Shown: in pieces, positions 34,900-46,750 of the stretch
How positions within the stretch are numbered: the stretch's first letter is position 1
Layout: every line of letters begins with the position of its first letter
NCBI GenBank assembly: GCA_034509735.1
Contig: JACGWO010000006.1
Span: 7,579,001 to 7,643,000 of the forward strand
DNA length: 64,000 bases
Origin: Sesamum alatum
Lineage: Eukaryota; Streptophyta; Magnoliopsida; Lamiales; Pedaliaceae
Direction: 5' to 3'
Notes under the pieces: model-generated
The model's database searches: none
Told to the model about the DNA's origin: nothing
What the model saw: the letters and a program-made list of their open reading frames with translations, nothing else
Translations under genes and position numbers: made by a program

Positions 34900-36720
34900 T
34901 TATTGTTCTTTTTCTCTACGAGCTCCTGAAGCATTTTCATTTCGGACTTATCATTGCTGTAGTTGGGTTTAATCGCAGAGAACGACCAGTTTGGCTGACA
35001 AAGGTTTGGAATGGTGGATCTGAGGACGACAGGGGGTGATTAGTGTAGTTTATTTTGGCATTTGTTTTTTGTTCTTTTTTGGCTAAGCTGTTATATATCA
35101 AAGACTGGACAGAATTTTCTTTTTTAGCCAAAGGTGTTGTTCTTGAAGTGTAAACGAGTGTGTTCGCTGGCTGATCTTTCTTTCGAGTTTCCATGGTTGG
35201 TAATATAGGGTTGGGCCTTGGGTTGCCACGGGGTGGCATGGGCACAGGGGGGTCTTATTCTGGTCCATTTGGTCCGTAATCATTAATTAACAGACTTGCG
35301 TTTGCGAAATTTTGGTTTTGTTCCATTTGGGTTATGGTACCGGTAGGGAGGAGGGGGCCTTGGAGGCACCAATTAGGACCGGTGTGTGGACCGGCACTGG
35401 GCTCAAATAGGTATTGGAATGAATTGGGCTCATTTGAGCTTTCCCAGGTTTTTTTGGCTTGGGTCGCCGTGAGTATGTGGGACGGGTTGGGGCGGGTGTT
35501 CTTGGTTTTCTTTGGCTAGCTCACGCAGTCCTGTTGCGGGTCTGATTTTTGAATTTTGCAGTCAACCACGCCGGGCATTTAAGGCTTTATAGCTTTCTTT
35601 TGGGGCTTCTTAGTCTCAGGTTTGGTTCCATGCTGGTTTGTATCCCAGCTTGTTCTTTTGGGTAATTGGATCTTGAAGGCAATTCGTGTACCACTGTTTG
35701 CTTTTGGTTTCTATTGTCGGTTCGATTTTGTTTTGCCCTTGTTTTCGACCGACTGAAAACAGGGGTTTTCCGCGAAGTTTTTAATAGCTGTTGAGGAAAG
35801 GGTGGATGGAAGTGTTTTCTGCTTTTAGCCAGGCACCCATAGCGAAGATGGATTTCTCCTTGCTGCTAGGATTTGATTATCAGAGTATGAGTTTAGTTTA
35901 TGGCCGACAACTCCACACACATGACAAACAATCACCCAAACCTTTCGTTACCTGAGCTCCAAGATGGTTTTTGTCTCATCTGATTCCTTTGAAGACAACC
36001 ATGATCTTTGAGTGGTTTTTCCACCTCGATCTCAAACCCTGATTCGAAGAGCTTTCTTCACCAGCTGGCTTTCAAGTTGCTAGATCTGTACATATTAATT
36101 TCCTTCCAAATCATATTCCCCATATTCAATGCTATTTTTTTTGGTGACCAATACCACTGGTAAAGCCGATGGATTTTGTGCCATATTTGTATTTTGGAAA
36201 GAAATTGACCTCTGCGAGTGCTTTCCTCCGATGACCATGTATGGTGTTGTGACACAAATGAGATTCCCTCGAAAATGAGACCATGGACTGAGCCACTAAG
36301 AGTCGTTTGCAGTCTTCTTCACTATCAGGAGAACAAACACCAGGTGCTGTTTTTGTTGAGTGACGTTTTGGTGGTTTTGGGGTGGGGATCTTCCAAGCTT
36401 TGATGAGGATGGACTGACTGCATTATGGTTAAGGGTTTCATACATAGGATTTTGGCTATGATGGGGTAGTGGGAGCAAGGGTTTACATTTTCGGACGTGA
36501 AGGGTTTCATAATGCCGAAAAACTCTAAGCAGTGAGGTCTTGACATAAGGCAACTTTTACTTGTCAGCTTGTCCATAGGTTGGTGGACTGAAGTAAAAAT
36601 GACAATGCCAAGTGGGTGGTTAGGGGATGAAACCGGTGAAACGGTGTTATGAAAACAGATTTGAGAGTGGGTTTTGGTGAGAGGTGATGGTGGGTTTCTT
36701 GTGGCAGACACCACTTTATA
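34900..36720 (-). pseudogene. LINE ORF1 (gag-like, DUF4283/zinc-knuckle type)
   Basis: Minus-strand pieces: 36325-36714 (N-terminal part), 36058-36255 with WHKIHRLYQWYWSPKKIALN resembling the DUF4283 tail, a cysteine-containing stretch near 35880-35920 (FVMCVELSA) in the place of the zinc knuckle, and a proline/lysine-rich tail at 34937-35245. It is an RNA-binding protein in functional LINEs. Multiple stops. The assignment depends on position ahead of the endonuclease and on the DUF4283-like motif. Confidence 0.65.
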
Positions 36721-37189
36721 GTGGTTGGTGATTTAAAGACTGAGTGAAGGCTGTGAAAGCAGGAACACAAAAAACAGAAAAGGAGTCAAAAAGGAATGAA
36801 GGACGGTGAGAATCAAAGGCGAGTTGGGACCAAGAGAGGTCAGGGAGATAATTGATGTTTCGCGCTCAATCTGTGAAGAGAATGATTCAACCTTCGTTCT
36901 TTCCATGGGAGTTCTACTCAGGAAGAGAGAGAGGAGAGAGAGAATAAATTGAGATCTGATGAACGGTATCGTACCTTAAATACTGCTAAGTGTTTGCTGT
37001 CGCTGATTTTTTCACAATGTTTATGCTCTTATGCTTGTAAACAAAAAAACTAGTGCTGAGAATATGTCTTATGTTTACTGTCGCTTTTTGTAAATGTTGT
37101 TGAGAAATCTGTCTTCTTTTTTTACTGTGTATTTATGTTTTCTTTGGAATATTTTTGCAGAATATTTAATTATCTATATATATTGTACA

Positions 37190-40100
37190 CATGCTTTCTA
37201 TTGAATATTATATACATGGTTGGTCCCATGTTTGCCTAGAGAAATGCATTGTGGGCCCTCATGTTTGTCTTTTGGAACAATGTCCTCATTCTGTAACAAG
37301 TATGATCTTTGTTCAATTTACCCCCCCCCCCCTTGATAATTACTTTTTTTCTTCTGTGTGTGTGTGTTTGTTTTACTGCAAAGATTTGATCCATGACATA
37401 GAATTTTGTTGTAGGTGGTGTAGGTTGCTAGAACTGATAAAAACGAGATATGTAGGGGGTAGAAAACAAGTGTTTGAAAGGGTCTGACATGAACTTTTTG
37501 AATCTATACGAATTTGGTTTAAATGCATCAAAAATACTAGGGGAAAGAAGTCTTGTTCGAACTTCTACTATAAAACAACTATAATTCTCTTTAGATATAG
37601 CTTGAAACAGATAAAAAATGAGTGCCCTGACTTGTGTTTGGCACAGATTTGCAAAATTCATATAGACGGAATGATGTGGTTGGTGCAATTATTTGTAGAT
37701 TAGGGGTGGTCCGAACCAATTCATGCAGATCCATAGATACCCAAAGGGAACATAATTCCTATTAGATGAGGGAAAATAAGATATGTTGTTAAAGGAATAT
37801 AAATTTTAGATAAGCCTGAAGAAGAGAGAGAAAAAATAGTACGTGAGGAGCTTGGATAAGGGTGAAAAAAAGGGCTGAGGAGAAGAGGTGAAAAAAGTGA
37901 ATGAGGCTTGGGTGGAGGGTGGAAAAAAACAGGAGTGATGGGGTGAGGATGAAAAATAATGTGAGGGATAAAGGAAAGAGGGGGTTGATGATGGTGATTT
38001 CAATGTCTTTATTTAGAGTTTGATGACTCATTTCTGATGAGAGGACTCATAGGGCAAACACGGAGGAGAACTAATCTGAAACAAAATAGCCTTGTTTTTG
38101 AAAGACTTAAGAGGGGTCTATGATTGATGCTATTTTTTGAACAAGAATCCCACAAAAAAAGACAGTTAATGAAAAAAATTGAGGAAGTTTAGAAATGGGG
38201 GGGGGAAGGCTAAAGTAGTTAATAATATATTTTATCATGAATGGGATGATGGTTTAGTAATGGGGGATGGGGAAGAGGTTTGCCTTGCTGAAAATGCCAA
38301 TTAGGATGGCACCAAACCATCCGTTTAAACAATCTAACTCCAAAACAGTTTACTTTGGTGGCAGGGATTAAATTTTCTAATTGCAAAGAACTTAGAGGGG
38401 GGGGTATTGAGGGATTGGTTTTGAGAATGAAAAAGAGAATAAATAACTACAAAATGCACATATAGGGTGTGATTGGAGATATACATGCCCGTCCCCAATC
38501 ATGAATGGGATAGTTTCAAATCAAGAAACTTAAAGAACACACATTTGCAATAAGGGACAACATCAATATCCCTGACATTGAACAGTTGAAAAAAACACCA
38601 TAAAAAAGGAAATGTAAAGTTTATGTAAGTAGAGCCAAAAGAGGTGAGAGCCAATCGAAAGGCAAGCCGTAAATGCAATTAAGGGGCTGTTGCACTTCAG
38701 TATGCCTAATCTTTTGGATTATTGTGAGACATATCCTTTAGGAAGGTTGCGCTGGTTCAGACACCACCAGTGTTTGAAAATTGTATGTCAGTTTACATGC
38801 AATGGGAAAAAGGGGTTTTTAAGTACGGGTGTAGGTCTAATGATTGGGTTGAAATGACTATTTTTTAAAAACATGACACGTCACTAGTGGTGTGTTAGTA
38901 GAGATGGAAATGACAACATGGTGCCAATAGCGAGAATTGGATGTGGTTTTTGGAACTGTAGATAAATATGCGGTGGGAAACTGCAAATGGGGCTTCATTT
39001 CTAACAGACAGAAAGGATAGATTGAGGCATTAAAAGAATTTATCCCAGAAGTGAGCATAGATACTGCATAAGACACATGTACAAAATTCAAATGAAATTC
39101 AAAGCACAAGAACTGAAAACCTTTTTTTGAAGGCTGCAACAATAGGCAATAAGAGGACTTGAGTTTGGATGAAAACAAATAGAGGGGGCAGATCCTAAGG
39201 TGAGCAATGAAATGTAAACAACAAATGAATGACTGAAAAAAATACCAAGCTAACATTGGGCTAAGTCAAATTTCTCATGTTACAGCTAATGTGATATCTT
39301 ACTTAACAACTTGTGTGGGAGCTTTAATAACTACATACTTGCAGCTAAGAGATTAAAACTATCACACAATGATGTTTGAGAGGTTGAGTGAGCTAATACA
39401 AGAATCCAACATAAAAGGGGGCAGCAATGGAAAATTAATGGTACACATATTTGTCCAAGATGTCATCTAAAAAAAAATCATACAAACAACAAAAATGAAC
39501 TCACACATGCAAGAATTGTTGGTGAAGTTGGCCACAACAAAAAGATACTTGTAAAAAGACCACTACCAATCCAACTCCAAGAATTACAAGTTTTGTGTTT
39601 GCTTTTTTTAGTTGATTTTCTGCAATTTAGATTTTCGTAACTGACTGAACAACTCAAAGTTTGTTTGTTGCTTGATAGGGACCTCAAAACTCATGATGAA
39701 ATGCCTACAGCAGGCTAGAGGCCCCTCCATTGAGTTTAGGAGATGGTTTGGGGTCTCAACCAAAGGGATGGGGTGAGGATGGCCACAAATATCATGCAAG
39801 ACATTAGTAAGTTAATAATCAGTAACTAATGCATTATTTACTTTTATGTTTGACATGAACATATTGCTATCAAGGAAGAAGAAATACAACCCTTGGAGAG
39901 AGGCAAAGAAATGATACTCCAATTACAAATGTCCACTTCATCAGTACACCACAAACAAATTGTTGCACAACATTCTTCTTTTTTTTTTTTTTTTCCTTTT
40001 TTCTGGTCTCTCTTTTTTCGTCATTTTGAGCTATCTCTTCTGCCTTTTCATTGAGCTTCTTTGTATTTTATGTGCTTACGGAATTTCCTTGCTTTCATTC

Positions 40101-40210
40101 TTGGAGCGGGTTCATTGTGTTCGTGATATACCTTGGCAATACATACCTCGAGAGAGATTCATTGTTTTGCAATTACTGCCTCGATGGAGCATAAGGGTTC
40201 TGATTTAAGC
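37190..40210 (+). pseudogene. MULE transposase relic
   Basis: Plus-strand motifs in changing frames follow the order of a plant Mutator-like transposase. They are YVGGRKQVFERV (about 37452-37490), FSNCKEL and CDWRYTCPSPIMN (about 38370-38510), KEHTFAIRDNINIPDIEQLK and VYVSRAKRGE (about 38530-38660), and VDKYAVGNCKWGFISNRQKG followed by IEALKEFIPEVSIDTA (about 38955-39070). A minus-strand 132-codon frame at 38858-39256 is an antisense shadow. No TIRs were found and stops are frequent. Parts at 37740-38280 and after 39800 hold nothing recognisable. Confidence 0.65.
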
Positions 40211-40289
40211 TTTTGATATATCTCTTACAGAAAAGGAGGCAAGGGATGTGATTAATCCCTAAGAGTGTGGGAAACAGGCTCCGATAATA

Positions 40290-43200
40290 AACTCACACTT
40301 TTGTTGGCATGGTGCTTACTAGCAGGCGTATAACTTTTGAAGCGTTTAAGGGGGTGCTATTCCGAATTCTAAACCCTAGTAGGGAGATGAAGTGTCAAAA
40401 GATTGCGGATAACAGATTTTCATTGGTCTTTTCTCTTACGATTGACCTTAAGAGGGCTACAGAAAGGGGGCTCTGGAGCTTTAATAAAAAATTTGATTGA
40501 GCTAAGCGTAGTAAAAGAAAAACCAAAACCTATTGGACGTCAAGTTAGAATGGTCAGACTTCATGGTGTTTATCCATGACACCCGCATGAGCAGAGAACA
40601 AAGGCTATGGTACATGTATTGGAAACGCACTTGTATCTCAAATATGTCTATCACGAAGAGGAGGATCTGGCCCCTTAGTCCATGTCAAGACCCGAGTTGC
40701 TCTCAATGTTCAGATGCCCCTTACGCAGAATTATGAAGCTAACGTCCCAAACGGGGAATGAATTTGTGTTTTAGATTTCACCTATGCTAGGCTTCCCAAT
40801 TTTTGCTTTCTCTGCGGAAAATTAGGATACATTGCCAGACTAATGATCTTCAATACGACGAGGGGTTTAAAGATCCAGGCCCAAACACACGTTTTGGTCT
40901 ATGGTTACGACATGACCAAATTCAAAACTATGATTCGGCTCGGCCAACACCTGAACGGGCATCTTTCTCGATGATTCTCCTATACACCCCGTCAGCTAAT
41001 AAGGAAAGTTATAGCAATCTTCGTCGGTACCCGGGATTTTTGGGGATTTTTACCTCCAGGATTAAGGCAAAGTCTGTAACCCAAGGGAGATATATTCTTG
41101 ACAAAATTAGAGCAGAAATTAGAGCCCCAATGATCAAGCCTTGTTGTGTTTAAGTCGCCTACTGTTTTCCAGTCCAAAAAATATAACTCCTTACCTTGAA
41201 CTTACCATATCACATTGGATGACCGAGCCCTCCCCAATAACCCCACCCTCCAAGTCTTTTTTACCCAAACCCAACACTACTTATACAAGCCCAACCCAAC
41301 ACAACTACCATCCACACCAAACAATCTCTAGGCCACACAACCAAGTCCTGCTACACCCCCTTCGAACCGAATCCACTCCACAGCCCACTACATCCCCCGA
41401 CCAGTTGCCTCCACTTCCATCAAAGGGCCTCACAACACACTGTTCATGAAGACTCGCCAAAGGATTACTGCACCAAACAACCCCCCAATCATACCCACGA
41501 AAGACATCATCAAAGCACTAGCCAACATAACCTTTTGAATCATACCAAAACATCGCACAACCACCAACAAGGCTTCCTCGGCAAAATTTATTTCAGTTTA
41601 GGTACAAAAATGAAGCTCCCAGACCCATTTGTTATTCATGCCATTGCTGGACAGGACGTCACGCTCGGAGAAGAGATCAGTTCCATCTCGGCTCAAAATA
41701 CAAAAAATGGGGAGAACTGCATGGTAGTCCCGCCGAGCATTTATGAGTTGCTTATCGTGGTAACTTACTAGGGGTTGAGGGCCCTTAGACAGTTACGGAG
41801 CTCGAGAAGCTCATCAGGATCCAGTAAACCCTCCTTAAGTGTTCTACAGGAAACTAAAGTGTAACAAGTAGTTTGTTGATGTATTAAGCACAAACTGAAT
41901 CTTCATGGATTGGTATTGATAGCAGAGTAAAAGCGAGGTTTACCATTGGTCCTGGAATAAAGAAGTATCGGTTTCTATTCAGAGTTATTCGCGTAATCAT
42001 ATTGACGCTTATGTCACTAGCATGGACAGGTCGGCTAAACTTGGCGTTGGACAGGGGTTTATGGAACCAGATTACATCTTTCTGAAGAATTTTTGGAAAC
42101 TTACTACACCAAATAACACTCGGTTCATAGCCTGTGGTTTGTATCAGGGATTTCTACGAAATTCTCCATGATCATGAAAAAAGAAGGGAGAAGACATAAA
42201 CATTCAGCAAATACGTGATTTCCATCAAGCCCTCATTTCCATGTAGCTTGCCAATGATTGTAAGTTTTGAAAGATACAAGTTCACGTGGACTAACAGACC
42301 GAATACTATCCTCATACCGATCAAATGAGGCGATTAGATCGAGCTGTTTACAACTAGTGGATGTGATAGGTTTCCCAATTCTCTGTCAAGCACCTAGAGA
42401 CAACCTGCTCAGAGCATTGTACCAATTCTTCTTGGACCACAGACTGTTTCTAGAAATCAGATGCGTAGTAAGCAGAAGCCGCAATGGTTCGAAGCCTTTT
42501 GGATCAGACATGAGGATGTGAAAAATCATTTTAAAAAGGAGAGATGGATAAAGTGAGAAAGAGGGAGGCAGGGATACGGGCCTGGAAAAATATCATTGCA
42601 GACTTGCTTTAATTTCATGGAGCACGACTACTTTTGAGTCTCTACGAAAGAAATCAAGATGGCTTGAGGAGGAATTACGCGGCTCAGCAAGGGAACCATT
42701 ACAGTGGAAACGAGGCAGGTGGAAGCATATGCCATTCCGAGGCAGAATTGGCAATGTTGAGAAATGACGAGGAACGATTTTGGAAGTAAAAGGGTAAAGT
42801 GGAGTGGCGAAAACATGGAGATCAGAATACTTTTGTTTTTTCATGCTCGGCTTCTAGTAAGGCGTAAAACAAGAAAAATGCGAGCGTTAAGCTGTCATAA
42901 ATGCAGCTGGGACCCAGATTTCTGAGATAGAAGACATACAAGAGATTATTCACACTATTTTGGCGACTTTTTTACTTCAATGCGGTCTTAGTGCACAAAC
43001 ACATTGAAGACGTCTTGGAGGTATGTTGAGCCAAAAGTGACGCCGCTCATGAACTCAATCCTTACACAGGTATACACAGTTGAGGAGGTTTCTAAGGCAC
43101 TCCGACAAATGCAGCCGGAGAAATCCCCCAGACCTGATGGTATGCCGACCCTATTCTTCCAAAGGTATTGACATATTGTGAGTAATTCCATTATTGCTTG

Positions 43201-44540
43201 CGTCATTGATATTCTTGAATTATGGTAGATTTCTCCCTAAGTTTAATTACACGCAATCGTTCTCATACCAAAATGTCAGAAGCCCGAATCTGTGACCTGA
43301 TTTCGCCTTATTAGTTTGTGTAATATCGTATTACAAAACTGCCCCACAGTCCTTGGCTAACAGAACTTAAACCTTTTCTCTAAAGCGAATATTCATTTCA
43401 GAGTCCCAATCTGCTTTTGTTCGATAGATTTGATCTCGGATAACATTTTGATCGCATACGAGGTTAATCATTTCCTCAAGAAATAAGATAGTTGTAAGGT
43501 GGGTTCGACGACACTTAAGCTTGACATGAGTAAAGCGTACGATGTATAGAATGGCCCTTCTTGAAAGGCATGCTTGAAAGACTCGGCTTTGATGAGAGGT
43601 TTGTTCGTTTTTTTGGTGGTTACTTGCATTTCAACTGTTTCTTTTTCATTTGTGCTTAATGGTGGAATTTTTTTGGAATATCACTCCGGAGAGGGGTATC
43701 CGTCAAGGAGAGCCCCCCTCTCCCCGTACTTGTTCATCTTGTGTATAAGAAGCTTTGAGTAAATTACTATAGGCCAAGGAGCTTGAGGGTGAACTAACAG
43801 GTATTTGAATTGCACGGTGGGCCCGTCCTTGTATCAAGACCACCTCCTTTTCACCGACGACAACCATTATTTACTGTGCATCTACATCTAGTGAGCTTAA
43901 TTAGTGTTAAGGACATTCTGTGGAAAGGTATGAATAAAGCAGCATCAGGCAACTTATTAATATTGAGATAAGTCCACGATTGTTTTCAGCCGAAACCACA
44001 TCCCCGGATACTCGACACGACCTTGCCCAAACATTCTTAAATATCAAAACGGAGAATGACTTCTCGCGCTATCTAGGGGCTTCCGGCTATCGTTGGAGCA
44101 ATCCGAAAAAATGGAATGCTTTCGAACAGATTTAAAGAAAAGATGTTGGAAGAAAGTGGTGGGTGGAAGAACGCTATTTAATCCCTCAGGCTAGCCGTTC
44201 GGTCCTTGTGAAATCTGTCTCTCACAATCCATGCCAAACCTATGCAATGTCTTGCTTTCCGCCTTCAAACTTCTTTCCTTAACTCGCTCAATTCGCCTCA
44301 TCTCGGATACTTCTGTGGAGTGGCAGTGAGGATTACAAAAGATTCACTGGATTAAGTGGGACAACCTGTGCAAGCAAAAGTGGAATGGGGGTTTAGGCTT
44401 CCGAAACTTCAAACGCCTTCAAGACGTTACTTCTTGCAAAACAAGGTTGGCGTGTTGTCACCAATCCCCACACTCTATTCTTAACAGACTCCTTAAAGCC
44501 CGATACTTCCATCTATTTAGGGAGGTTAAATTGCTCAATT
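40290..44540 (+). mobile_element. Degenerate LINE on the plus strand
   Basis: ORF1 remnants carry DUF4283-like sequence and a zinc knuckle (LPNFCFLCGKLGYIARL near 40795-40845, with Tyr replacing the knuckle His). A proline-rich linker lies at 41220-41450. Endonuclease traces start about 41745. RT begins VEEVSKALRQMQPEKSPRPDGMP (43080-43150; the first 20 residues are the key part), then QIVLIPKCQKPESV, ISDNILIAYEVNHFLKK, LKLDMSKAYDV, TCISTVSFSFVLNGG and LSPYLFILC. The catalytic box is decayed to LLFTDD (about 43845). Near the end DYKRFHWIKWDNLCKQKW lies at about 44330-44385. Frames change repeatedly. The element stops near 44540 without a visible zf-RVT domain or poly(A), so it is 3'-truncated. 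Confidence 0.8.
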
Positions 44541-45261
44541 TTAAAGAACACATGGAGGTAAATTAACTAATTATTTTTCATAGGTATAATTTGCTCATTT
44601 GCAATATCAGAGTGAGGTAAATTGCATATAAACCCAAACCTTATGTCCATTGAATCTACGCAAACAGTTGAGGCCAAACTGCAATCAAAAAAGTTAAAAT
44701 CACCATAACTTCGAAATTGCATAGTTGATGTGTATTCCTTTAATACATGGATCAAAACAACTAATTGATATAAACTAATCTCTAGAAAAAGAATAATATC
44801 TAGCAAGTTGTATCGAGTTTAGTAGAGCGTTGAAGGGATATCATCAATTTAATTATAACATCTCCATTCAAGGGCAGTTCCAACCACGTATCTTTGCGTA
44901 AATTTTCACATATTAGTACGCAAAAACACAATTTTTTTTAAAAGCTCATATTTATATTAATCTAGCAAATTATTTTGATGTTCCATAATAATAATGGATA
45001 TAATCCAACAAACTTACACTTTGTTGATACAAGTACTAGAACAAAAAAAGTAATTGAGCAAATTCCTTGAATCGGCCGAGTCGAACAAGTAATTTGTGAA
45101 GCGAACTCAAACAAGAAAATAAATTGGTTGGGTCAAGCTGAGCTCGAGCCAAACCCAAATCAGTATCTTTAGATCGAACACGAGCTGATGAGTATTTTGG
45201 CTTGCCTGGGTTCGAACCGATTTCAGTCCCATAATAATGCCTAAACATTTAAAAATCAAAA
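44541..45261. other. Unassigned intergenic stretch
   Basis: AT-rich. It contains a 70-codon minus-strand frame at 45036-45248 with no domain. A GGTTCGAACC-like string near 45210 recalls a tRNA T-arm, but no cloverleaf can be built around it. It may contain fragments of old transposons. Confidence 0.55.
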
Positions 45262-46532
45262 TCTATCTATATATATTATGGGAGTGTTGCGCACGTTTTT
45301 TTTGAAAAAATGCTTTTCAGCTTCTGGATGCTGAAAAGCACTTTTGATTGTGTTTGGGATACCAACTTTTGCTTCTGAAACTGCTTACGAAAAGCACTTT
45401 TTAGTTAAAAGTTGGAAGTACCTTGGGGGGTGCTTCTAGCTGCTTTGGTTTTTTTGTTAATAAATTCAACTTCTTTTTAGACTATTTTACCCTTATTATA
45501 ATATTTTCAATTCTATTTTATTATTTTTAATTTATTTCAAAATTGCTCATCAAAAGTTGATGTTAAATTTTTTAAATAATTTGAATAATTTATCACTAAC
45601 AAAATTATAATGTCACATATTTAATATTTTAATATTTTAATATTTTATTTTCTAAATTATATGATATTATTCCTAAATCATAGAAAAATATAAATTAAAT
45701 TGCTAGGATTAATTAAAAAAATAATTATTTTGTCAATCGTGAAAGTTTATTTATTGTGCATGAGTGGACAATTATATTACATAATAGGAACATTATTGAA
45801 TTAAACATCCAATTTTTCTATTAGTATTGAATATTTTAATAATATAAATTATAATATTTTGTAAAAAATAAATATGAGATATACTAATTGTAATAAAAAA
45901 TATTATTTTTGAGAAAAAATAATTATTATAATCAAGAGATAAGTGCAAATATTAAGCAAAAATAGCATCTGTTTAATACATGGGGACAAAACGATCTTTA
46001 ATCAATTAAACGTGTTTTAGAATTGCTTTTCTCCCAAACACTACCAATTTAACTTTTATCTGTTTTTCACTTTTTTTACAAACACTACCCACTTTTGATT
46101 CTGTTACAATTTCTAACTTTTTCTACAAAAATTACTTTTTTAAAAGTTGAAACTCTCGCAGACACTCCCTATATATAATTGAAAAGGGGTGAATTCGTGT
46201 CTCAATTATTATTGTATGTCAATTTTAATATTTAATTTAATTTATTAATTTATTTATTAACTTCTCACCAACTACAACCCCCTATCTCCAATCACAAAAC
46301 TAACTCTGTGAATAATTATTTATTGTTATCTATTGTTATTCTTCTTTCTCGTACATCAAATTTTCTCTTTCAAAATTATATATATATTTTTATATAATTC
46401 ATTTTTATATTATTGTTTTCCCTTAAAATTTATTTAATCTCTCAATTATATTTTAATATTATATATATCTTTTTTGCTTTATTTATGAAAAAGTTAATTC
46501 AATATTTTCGGACATGTCCCACGGCACTCTAG
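45262..46532 (+). mobile_element. Possible Helitron (non-autonomous), split near its start
   Basis: The proposed 5' end is TCTATCTATATATATTAT after an A, and the 3' end is CTAG before a T. The 10-bp palindrome GGACATGTCC (46510-46519) lies nine bases before the CTAG. These are the Helitron rules (TC start, hairpin, CTRR end, A/T insertion, no TSD). No Rep/helicase. The TIR element at 45280-46169 lies only 18 bp inside. The hairpin is short and the start is AT-rich, so this remains tentative. Confidence 0.4.
45280..46169. mobile_element. 890-bp TIR element, superfamily unresolved
   Basis: Inverted ends GGGAGTGTTGCGCACG and (complement of the right end) GGGAGTGTCTGCGAG, with further inverted similarity (AAAAGTTG, AGAAAAGCA) toward the middle. 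The AT-rich interior has no frame of note. Flanks read TATTAT on the left and TATATA on the right, so a 2-3 bp (AT/TAT) or imperfect 8-bp duplication is possible. hAT or PIF-like assignment cannot be decided. Confidence 0.65.
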
Positions 46533-46664
46533 TTAAAAGTGAAAATCGAAACCCAACAGTCAGCACCCTTTTGTTTTGATTTTGAACTCTCCGACGCTCG
46601 CACACACGCTGCCGCTGCCACCCTCGCAGAGGCGTAGGATGTCATAGTTTGTCACCTGTCAGTT

Positions 46665-46671
46665 TATAAAA
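46665..46671 (+). promoter_or_regulatory. Probable TATA box of SNRNP35
   Basis: TATAAAA lies 80 bp before the conserved start codon, in a short region of higher GC (46560-46740). It predicts a start site near 46695-46700 and a 5' leader of about 50 nt. The possible Helitron ends about 130 bp upstream. Confidence 0.5.
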
Positions 46672-46750
46672 GCAGATCGAATGAATAGCTCAGCCCAGCG
46701 CTTCCAGTTGAGCGTTTGGCGGTCGAATGTGGGCTCCAGGGTTTGAGAAA

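Larger units (their letters stand above)
29446..36950 (-). mobile_element. L1-type LINE, nearly full length, split by a MULE
   Basis: On the minus strand, from about 36950 downward: ORF1 (about 36720-34900), endonuclease beginning MKIIAWNCRGLA at about 33335, RT, zinc-binding RT domain, and RNase H ending at about 29500, with a T-rich plus-strand tract (29449-29463) that may be the poly(A) tail. Removing the 1369-bp MULE leaves about 6.1 kb, the usual size of a plant LINE with RNase H. Every module carries frameshifts or stops. Exact ends and TSD were not determined. Confidence 0.85.

Noticed and set aside
37309..37335. CAATTTACCCCC string as the second end of the MULE-like terminus at about 28950
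   Set aside because: It is in the same orientation, not inverted, so it cannot be the partner TIR.
38858..39256. 132-codon minus-strand frame
   Set aside because: It is antisense to MULE transposase motifs on the plus strand.
45205..45220. GGTTCGAACC-like T-arm of a tRNA
   Set aside because: No acceptor stem, anticodon arm or D-arm can be built around it.
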